Assembly: GCF_036417845.1 (NCBI RefSeq)
Contig: NC_089981.1
Coordinates: 21,720,001 to 21,784,000, forward strand
DNA from: Apteryx mantelli
Lineage: Eukaryota > Chordata > Aves > Apterygiformes > Apterygidae
DNA: 64,000 bases
Direction: 5' to 3'
In this document: positions 58,101-64,000 of the stretch, piece by piece
How the letters are laid out: each line of letters starts with the position of its first letter
How positions within the stretch are numbered: the stretch's first letter is position 1
The notes under the pieces: generated by a model
What the model saw: the letters and a program-made list of their open reading frames with translations, nothing else
The model's database searches: none
What the model was told of the DNA's origin: nothing
Program-made: the position numbers and the translations under genes

Positions 58101-61100
58101 TATAAGTGAACTTCCCTGGCTGACTTCTGTTTCTGCCCTTGATGGTTGATTTTGGTTTCTTTTTAATGTAACGTGTGTGTATAGAACAAGTGCTGTAAGA
58201 GTAAAGGAAATGTAACCCCTCTGAAACATGCAGAAGCAGTGTACCTGCCCTGAGTCCTGATCAAGAAGCAGAAGCTGCCCCTGTGCCTGACCTGCTGGGA
58301 AGTATCCTGTCTGGACAGAGCTTCCTCATGATGAGTAGTTCAGATGTGGTCATCAACAGAGATGGCTCACTGACGGCGAAGAAGGCAGGTAAGGGTTTGG
58401 TACTTCTGTCGTACCGTAACTACTCTGCTTGTATTATTCACATCTGCCCCTGTCCCACAGGCTGTGTAGTTTCAAACACATGGATAGTCTTACTGAGCGT
58501 TTGGATACATTGGATAGGAGCACTCGATACCACCAGTACTCCAAGTGATAAGATTCTTATGTGCTCTGAAATAGTGTTGCTTGTTTCTGTTTTAATTGCA
58601 GAGCTGCAGTGTTATTGAAGGATCTTGTTTTTAATAGGTAGTTTTCTGCCTTCAAAAAAACTGCACTGTAGTTTTATCCTTTGCTATAATAAGTGGAGGG
58701 TTAGACAGAGCAGAGGTATCTTAGTACCCAGTTCCTCTGGCATTTCTCCTGCATTGCTTCCTTGCCTGTGAACTGTACTTTGATTTGAAGAGTGGTGATA
58801 AGGACCTTGGCAAGATGTTTCTTTTCAAAAGATATGGCTCTAGAATACATGTTAGCATCTTCAGCTCTGTCTTCCCTTGGAATGGTCTTATTTGGAAAGA
58901 ATCCCTTCAAATTAAAACTTCAAGCACTGTGCTTAAAATAAGCGCCCATAGCATCCTCTGTTACACTGTCCACAGTAGTTTTTATGATCCGGCGACTATG
59001 AGCTAATAAACATGAATCTAGTGACATCTACGGAACAGGATAATTTGTTTCCTAAATATTAATGTTTACCTCAAAGATGCAGTTGTCTGGCATTAAACAT
59101 TGAGTGGCTGACCAGAATAATAACTATTGACTGTTGTCTTACTGTGTAGTATGTCTGCAAGCCAAAGTGGAACTTAAAAGAAGTATAGAGTTAATCATTT
59201 TTAATGTTGGGGAAAACTGACTGAATGTGTATTGAACAGCTTAATTGTTCTCTTGTATGACATAGCTCCGCTTCCTAGAAAATCAACAAGTGACTCCAGA
59301 GTGGATGATGGTTCAGGACATAACCTTCAACCAAGTGCAGTGTACTCAGGGACCACAGCAAGCAGCTCTGTTGCTGGACCTTCGTCTTCCTTGGGGACGA
59401 ATCCTCAAACCAGACCCACCTCATCGAGCTTGTTTTCATCACCTTCACCCTCATTGAGCAAGACTGAGCCTGCAACAAACCCTGCACAGGCTACATCAGA
59501 AAAGGCAACTGTCAGATCAGAATATTCAGTGATGCCCAGATCTGTTCAAACTCACAGTATGCCTAGTCTGAGTAGGCATGGCTCCAAGTCAGATGAAATG
59601 CCCAGATTTAATGGAAACTCTAAATGCTTTGCACCCTCTGACACGTCTTCAAAGACCCCGAGCTGTAACTTGAAATCTGGTTCAAAAGCTGTAAATGTGA
59701 GGCAGCCGTTAAAACCACCTCCTAAGAGAATTGATATCTTTGAGCTTCCCAGGATACCAAAGATTAAAAAGGAAACCAGCAGCAAGCACGTGGAACCAGA
59801 TCCTGCAGGAAGCCAAAGCTGTGACATCCCTAGCTCCTGTATAACCCAGCTGACTGGCAAAGAGGGCGCTAATCAGCCAGGTAAGGGTAGCAAGGTGGAG
59901 AGTCAGAAGTCAAATGCCAAGGAATCTCAACAACAAATGCGTACGAGTGGGGTATCTTTTTCTACCAATACAGGCATGTATAGCAGTTCATCACTACTGG
60001 GCACTTCGAGGGGCAAAGGCCCAAGCTCTTTTGAGAGTTTTAAAATTAATATTCCTGGAAACGCAGGGCATTCGAGCGGACTGTCTAACCCAGGATTTTG
60101 TAACACCTTCCGCCCTGTTGACGACAAAGTGCAGCAGAAGGAGAGTTCTTCATCTCTTTTCTCTGTTAAGAAAAAACAGGTCAAAAGTGAAATATATGAT
60201 CCCTTTGAGCCAACAGGGTCAGACTCAAGTTCAGCAAACAGCAGTCCTGAAAGGCTTGGCTCAGGGATCCCGCTGACTAATATTACCAGGACTATTTCCA
60301 TTGAAAATCCAAAAGTTCAAACGTTTCAAACTGTCCGTCGTTTTACCCCTTACACAGTAGAAAATATATTTGGGTCTGGGGCTGAATCTGATGTACCATC
60401 TAGTAATGCAGAGTCTCATGATGATGTGACAGTAGAAAGTAGGATTGTAGAACAGATCTCTGATACAGAGGAACAAGAAAATATGGATGAGGAAGATCAT
60501 CTAAGCAGTCCTTGCACTTCATCTGCTGTTAAGCAAATTTCTAATGCAGAACCTTTAAAGGAGGAAAGCAAAGAGGGCCCTAATGCATTCTTTAACGCTG
60601 AAGAATTGATTAGATCTAATATTAATGTGAAGCTAGAACCAGCTAGTCCATCAAAGAATGATGGGCAGCAAAAAGTCCAAAAAATAGAACAGGCAGAGAG
60701 GCGATCACGTTCCAGATCCTGTTCAAACTCCAGTTCCCGAAGCAAGAAGAAGACGAAAAGGAAAAAGGCACTTGTCAAAGAGCATAAGAGATCCCGATCG
60801 GGATCTAGGGATAGAGCACGCTCAAGGGACCGAAGCTCCAGGTCCACCTCTTGGTCAAGTGCAGAAGAGCATAGCAAAACACACATGTCGAAACCCAAGA
60901 GCAGGAGGTCTTCTACTGACCGTTCTAGTAGTCATGAGCGATCTAAAAAAAAGAAAATGAAGAATAAAACCAGGGATAAAAAGGCAAAAACTTCCTGGTC
61001 TAGGGAGAGAAGGAAATCTAGGTCACGTTCAGGGAGCCCTGGAAGTACTTCAGAGTTTTATGAAAATAGGAAAAAGAAAAGACGGTCTCGATCAAGATCA

Positions 61101-63713
61101 AGACGGAGGGAGCGTTCCCGATCGAATAGTATTGAGAGGACTAAGAGGCGGAAACATAGGAGGGACAAAAGCTATGAGAGATACGACAAAGATAGTAGCT
61201 TGAGGTCCAGAGAGAGAAAGAGATCAAGATCCAGGTCTCGGGAGAGGAGAAAGTGGAGGTCTCGGTCTCGCTCTGCATCTCGGTCTCGGGAGCACAAAAG
61301 CAGCAAGTCAAAGGAGAAGAGACCAAGATCGAGATCACGTTCCAAAGAAAGAAAACACAAATCAAAAGAGACCTCACTTCTTCCTCCCCCAGAAGAGGAT
61401 CAAATGCCTCCAGCAGAAAATGTATCCAGGTGCCTGGAGCAGCCCCATTTCTTCAAACAAGAGCCTAAGGAGGAGCTAGCACTAGAACAGATTTCCATAA
61501 CCATCCAACCAAACATCAAACTTGAGGAGGAAATACAGGCTGCGATCCCAGTACAGCTGAGGGAACCCCAAGAGAGTATAAAGGTGGAACAGATCTGTGA
61601 GGACGTGAGAAATGAAATTGCATTCCCTGTGCCAGAGAACATGAGCATTTCTGTTCCAGTTGGCAGTGTGGATTCTTTAGCTGAAAAGGAATTAATGAAT
61701 AATAGTGATTCAGCAGCGCTTGGTAGCTGTAGCAATACAAACCTCGAGATTACAGTTAAAATAGAAAACACTGCTCTGTGTGCATCTCTGATGGAACCAC
61801 CTCAGAAGAAGGAAGTTACCATGCAAGCTCGGACTGAGGCTGCACCAATTCAAAGCTCATCCAAAAGTGAAATAACAGACTGTGTGAAAGATGTTAACAA
61901 TGAGTGCCTTGTGTCAAATGAAAAAGCCAGCAATTTCAATAAGCCTGAACTGGAGGTGGTACCTCAGAGTCCTGTGTTGAAATCTAAAGCACCAGTGAAA
62001 AGGGTTACCTGGAACCTTCAGGAGGAAGAAAGCGGTGCGTTGTCTGCCGGAAAAGCTCCTAGTAAGTCTGTCTTGGTCTTTGGGAAAACAAATAGCAGGT
62101 GAAGCAGGCTGTGTGAGGGTTGGAGTCTAGGTGCCTGACTAAATGTGGCTGTAGTGTAATAGGTTACTCTGTCATCTGAGCTGGGTTGACACTGGGCCTT
62201 CGCAGTCCTGAAAGCCTGTGTTTTGCACTTGTTGAAATCATGAGGTCAATCATGTTAATGAAGCAGTAGAGGCAGGCTGAGAGGACATGCTGTCATGTAG
62301 CACAGCTCAGCTGGCAGCTTGTTAAGCTGTGACGTGCATCCTGGGACCAGGTCCCTGAGCTAGCGGTCTACGTTCCACACCTTCTGCAGTTAACTAGAAT
62401 GATATTTCCCCCCCCCTCCCCCCTTGAAACTCTTAAAATTTTTCGAAACTGAGCAGCTCTGCACATCTCTGCGGTTCACCCTTGCGAGCTCTGCTGAGCT
62501 GAGGCTGCTGAAAAGGGCTTGGCTGGGACCCTGTGCTTTCGGTGTTGACGAAGTTGTTTGTGTGGTTCTCGATTACTCTCACGCAAACGCTGTAAAAAGC
62601 AATTGCAGGAGTGGATGAGAAGTCCTCCATTAACAGAAGCTGTAAAACATTAATGCATTGTTAAACAAAACCCTTCTATAGCCAGCCCTGTTGATAGACT
62701 TCTTGTTTTATAACTGGCTTTGAATCTTTGACCTACTAGGTTTATGTTGTTCTTAAATGCCTTCTATTTTTCTTCTCTTGGGGAACCTAGGGATGCCGTT
62801 TTACAGACTTCAGAGAGCAAAAGAAGGGGCCTGGAAAGCTGAGGACTTGAACCAAACGTTAAATCAGGTGCAGTTAAATGAGCCTCCTCCAACCAATTAT
62901 ATGATTCCTGAGCCTATGTTTCCTGATCTAGATTCCTCTCAGGTTGGTTCCTTTTCCAGCAGCCAAGTGTTGTGGAAGGCATCCCACCTCATCTGTGCCC
63001 TCGTTGTGCAACACCCTCCTCTCATGGCAGAGTTCTTCTTCTGCGTGCAGTACATTTCATGTAGCCCACACACCTCAGCAATCCTCTACTCATTTAATCT
63101 TTCAAGTGGTCCTTACGGTTGAAGAAGCACGTCTTATTTTGCACTACACGTGCAGCTTCTTTGTTGAAAGATGGTGCTGTTTGAGAAGCTGCAAACTATT
63201 TGGTGGCTGTAAAAACTGGCCTGCTGGTAGTTGGTTTGTGCCGTCAGACTTTGTCTCTGTTATCCACCAGTGCAGTGCTGAGTGGCGCCAGTGCCGGTTG
63301 CTGTTGCACAGAGACCTAGTTGAGAGTTGGGTCTTCAGCCTCCCTGGTTAAAACTAGTAATTACTTGCCTGTTTCAGTGGATAAAAGCTGTTTTGAAAAT
63401 CCTGATCTGATTCTTCTAAGTACAAGCATTTACGAAATTGTCTGTTTCACAGGTGTACTGTCAAAATATACCTTTGACACCACCTCTGCCCTCAAGCCTT
63501 CCCCCCTATGCACCTGTCAGCCAGCCCACGGTTCAGTTTATCATGCAGGGCAGTCTTCCAGCGCTTGGCTGTGTGGCAGGGCAGAGCTTGACTCCAGAGC
63601 CAGGCAGCCTGGCTACTGCGTCTGAACCAGGAATTCAAGCTGCTTCTGTTGGAAACGCAGAAGAAAAGACGAAAGCGCCCAAACCTCCAGTGGATAAAAC
63701 AAAAAATGAAGAA
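40060..63713 (+). CDS. PHRF1: PHRF1, PHD and RING finger protein (15 coding exons, 3' end outside the window)
   Basis: The exons listed below join in one phase to 1620 residues without a stop. Order: acidic N-terminus (1-112), RING (C116 to D156), PHD of C4HC3 type (C196 to C240), conserved basic linker with [13 protein letters not shown], a Lys/Arg-rich stretch (about 342-390), a conserved FGDPYELDP segment, then a large exon with [19 protein letters not shown] and an RS domain (about 1029-1253), and finally VKRVTWNLQ. This is PHRF1. As known, it is a nuclear E3 ligase (TGIF turnover in TGF-beta signalling). Its PHD reads methylated H3K36 in end joining, and its C-terminal SRI-like domain contacts phosphorylated RNA polymerase II. 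That last domain is not in the window, so the gene is partial. The start is the first ATG in the first exon with coding frame; the acidic start resembles human. Confidence 0.96.
40500..40622 (+). CDS. PHRF1: PHRF1 exon 3, acidic
   Basis: A 123-nt exon encoding residues 31-71, almost entirely Asp/Glu/Ser/Gly. The acceptor is CTTTTTCTTTTTAAAG and the donor is GAAG|GTAGGT. Symmetric phase, so it could be skipped in frame. Confidence 0.85.
42114..42343 (+). CDS. PHRF1: PHRF1 exon 4, RING first part
   Basis: A 230-nt exon encoding residues 72-148. It starts with a poly-Glu run and ends in the RING: C116-x2-C119, C134-x-H136, C139-x2-C142. The donor is AAG|GTAAGT. Also holds LKLE (a psi-K-x-E site) before the RING. 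Confidence 0.95.
43409..43492 (+). CDS. PHRF1: PHRF1 exon 5, RING end
   Basis: An 84-nt exon encoding residues 149-176. It supplies the last RING pair, C153-P-V-D156. The eighth ligand is Asp rather than Cys, as in PHRF1 relatives. FGGKILKK follows. Confidence 0.94.
44550..44671 (+). CDS. PHRF1: PHRF1 exon 6, PHD first part
   Basis: A 122-nt exon encoding residues 177-216 plus two bases. Holds PHD ligands C196, C199, C211 and C214 ([20 protein letters not shown]). The acceptor is CTTCTTTAG and the donor is CAGG|GTAAGA. Confidence 0.95.
44672..48740. other. PHRF1 intron between the two PHD exons
   Basis: A 4.07-kb AT-rich intron with homopolymer T or A runs near 45717-45727, 45748-45762, 45792-45804, 46795-46810 and 48692-48704. 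No conserved exon or recognised transposon was seen. A stretch near 44728-44790 looked repeat-like but could not be assigned. Confidence 0.5.
48741..48838 (+). CDS. PHRF1: PHRF1 exon 7, PHD end
   Basis: A 98-nt exon encoding residues 217-249 plus one base. Supplies H219, C222, C237 and C240 ([11 protein letters not shown] ... WFCPAC). The preceding intron is 4.07 kb. The acceptor is TCCTCTCTAG and the donor is GCAG|GTAAGG. Confidence 0.95.
49326..49498 (+). CDS. PHRF1: PHRF1 exon 8, conserved basic linker
   Basis: A 173-nt exon encoding residues 250-307. Includes [20 protein letters not shown] and [16 protein letters not shown], both strongly conserved in PHRF1. The donor is CAG|GTATTT. Confidence 0.95.
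49499..53309. other. PHRF1 intron 8
   Basis: A 3.8-kb intron containing a CR1 3' fragment (listed separately) and a G-rich run near 51084-51105. The stretch 52560-52880 has a minus-strand open frame of 110 codons without recognisable domain or splice support. Nothing else was seen. Confidence 0.5.
50480..50648 (+). mobile_element. CR1-type LINE 3' end fragment
   Basis: Follows the order of the avian CR1 3' terminus: a TTGGTGATTTTCAAGACC segment, then a GTTGATCC/TTGGACCTCCTGAGC stretch, then GGTCCTGTCCAAACTCC and a CATGATTCTATGG end. Avian CR1 copies typically end in repeats of ATTCTATG. It lies in the PHRF1 sense orientation, is 5'-truncated and decayed, and is non-mobile. Confidence 0.75.
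53310..53436 (+). CDS. PHRF1: PHRF1 exon 9
   Basis: A 127-nt exon encoding residues 308-349 plus one base, with [20 protein letters not shown] and [15 protein letters not shown]. The acceptor is CCCACATGCAG and the donor is ACGG|GTAAGG. The preceding intron is 3.8 kb and holds a CR1 piece. Confidence 0.94.
53798..53937 (+). CDS. PHRF1: PHRF1 exon 10, Lys/Arg-rich
   Basis: A 140-nt exon encoding residues 350-396 ([16 protein letters not shown] ... VKKRRGKK). Probable nuclear-localisation and nucleic-acid-contact region. The acceptor is GTCCCATCAG and the donor is CAT|GTGAGT. Confidence 0.92.
53938..54872. other. PHRF1 intron 10
   Basis: A 935-nt AT-rich intron. No exon or repeat was recognised. 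Confidence 0.5.
54873..55060 (+). CDS. PHRF1: PHRF1 exon 11
   Basis: A 188-nt exon encoding residues 397-458 plus two bases. [15 protein letters not shown] and [15 protein letters not shown] are conserved PHRF1 segments. The donor is AAAG|GTAAAA. Confidence 0.95.
55939..56058 (+). CDS. PHRF1: PHRF1 exon 12
   Basis: A 120-nt exon encoding residues 459-498 plus two bases, with [20 protein letters not shown]. Symmetric phase, so it could be skipped in frame. The acceptor is TTTTACCCACAG and the donor is CCAG|GTAAAA. Confidence 0.93.
56059..58233. other. PHRF1 intron 12
   Basis: A 2.2-kb intron. The CAAAAAACAAAC tracts (56061-56095) and their T/G-rich partner (56117-56138) are close to complementary. 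A GC-rich patch lies at 56660-56850. A perfect short hairpin is listed separately. Confidence 0.5.
57847..57870. repeat. Perfect 10-bp inverted repeat with 4-nt loop
   Basis: GTTCAGCACT, a GTGA loop, then AGTGCTGAAC. It lies in PHRF1 intron 12. The stem is short and there is no further pairing outside it, so it does not look like a microRNA precursor. Confidence 0.7.
58234..58388 (+). CDS. PHRF1: PHRF1 exon 13
   Basis: A 155-nt exon encoding residues 499-550 plus one base. [17 protein letters not shown] and [12 protein letters not shown] are hallmark PHRF1 segments. The acceptor is ACATGCAG and the donor is GCAG|GTAAGG. Confidence 0.94.
59266..62061 (+). CDS. PHRF1: PHRF1 exon 14, large RS-rich exon
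   Basis: A 2796-nt exon encoding residues 551-1482 plus one base. In order: Ser/Thr-rich sequence, ELPRIPKI, a [11 protein letters not shown] / [11 protein letters not shown] block, an acidic part, an Arg-Ser domain at about 1029-1253 (many RSRS and SRSR units), an acidic part with psi-K-x-E motifs, and VKRVTWNLQ near the end. The acceptor TATGACATAG has a weak pyrimidine tract. The donor CCTA|GTAAGT is good. Without splicing the frame reads 13 more codons to TGA at 62100-62102. Confidence 0.96.
62791..62942 (+). CDS. PHRF1: PHRF1 exon 15
   Basis: A 152-nt exon encoding residues 1483-1533 ([17 protein letters not shown] ... [10 protein letters not shown]). EGAW and the FPDxDxSQ end are conserved. 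The acceptor is GGAACCTAG after a TTTTTCTTCTCTT tract and the donor is CAG|GTTGGT. Confidence 0.9.
63453..63713 (+). CDS. PHRF1: PHRF1 exon 16
   Basis: A 261-nt exon encoding residues 1534-1620, with [20 protein letters not shown] and [18 protein letters not shown]. The donor is GAA|GTGAGT. The following exons, which should encode the SRI-like domain that binds the RNA polymerase II tail, lie beyond 64000. Confidence 0.93.
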
Positions 63714-64000
63714 GTGAGTGAATGCTGTCAAGTAGCAAACGTGTAGCTAGAATTAGGCATGCAAGCCGCATTAAAGACACGTTAACTATAGAACGTTTAA
63801 AAAAGTGCTTTAAAAAAGGTACAGAATAATTTTACTCAAAGCAAGGGTTCCTTATAGCACAAACTGGTTTGTTTCAGAACTGCAATTTACAGGGAAGGAG
63901 ATCAGTTTATGAGGCTAGCTCTTACTTGGGTTGTTGAAATTGTGAAATGAGTCTTAATTTACATTGTTAGCTCGTTTCTAAGAGAACTAGATTTGGAAAG

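Overview
This is a piece of a sauropsid nuclear genome, most likely a bird. It has spliced vertebrate genes, strong GC and CpG richness with many C/G homopolymer runs, very few transposon remnants, and remnants that are CR1-type LINE pieces with no mammalian SINEs. A turtle or crocodilian cannot be excluded from sequence alone. Gene order and orientation match human 11p15.5 as I know it: LMNTD2 (-), RASSF7 (+), MIR210 and its host (-), PHRF1 (+).

Region 1 (1-3.9 kb): the 5' part of a coiled-coil gene on the minus strand, best read as LMNTD2. Four exons splice in phase, and the lamin-tail part lies beyond the left edge. Region 2 (3.9-20.4 kb): a long stretch without a recognisable coding gene. 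It holds microsatellites, one or two decayed CR1 fragments, several CpG islands and a GC-box array followed by a perfect splice donor (about 13.8-13.97 kb), which may be a distant RASSF7 first exon. Region 3 (20.45-24.63 kb): RASSF7 in five coding exons (438 aa model) with an RA domain, a long coiled coil and a 3'UTR ending at AATAAA. Region 4 (24.6-28.98 kb): no gene seen, with one AT-rich block that looks regulatory.

Region 5 (28.98-31.75 kb): the microRNA gene mir-210 on the minus strand, with both arms of the hairpin visible, in what looks like the first intron of a minus-strand host RNA that starts in a CpG island carrying candidate hypoxia-response elements. A consensus 5' splice site lies inside the basal stem of the hairpin. 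Region 6 (32.75-64.0 kb): PHRF1 on the plus strand. It has a CpG-island promoter with a perfect inverted pair of ETS sites, a noncoding first exon, and 15 coding exons in the window giving 1620 residues in one continuous phase: acidic N-terminus, RING, PHD, basic linker, long RS-rich exon and a C-terminal part. The gene runs off the right edge before its last exons.

The four loci are separate genes, not an operon. The most notable observations are the mir-210/splice-site overlap, a 19-bp motif shared by the mir-210-host and PHRF1 promoter islands, and a three-fold 21-residue periodicity of psi-K-x-E (SUMO-type) motifs in PHRF1. I found no CRISPR array, tRNA, rRNA, virus or toxin gene.
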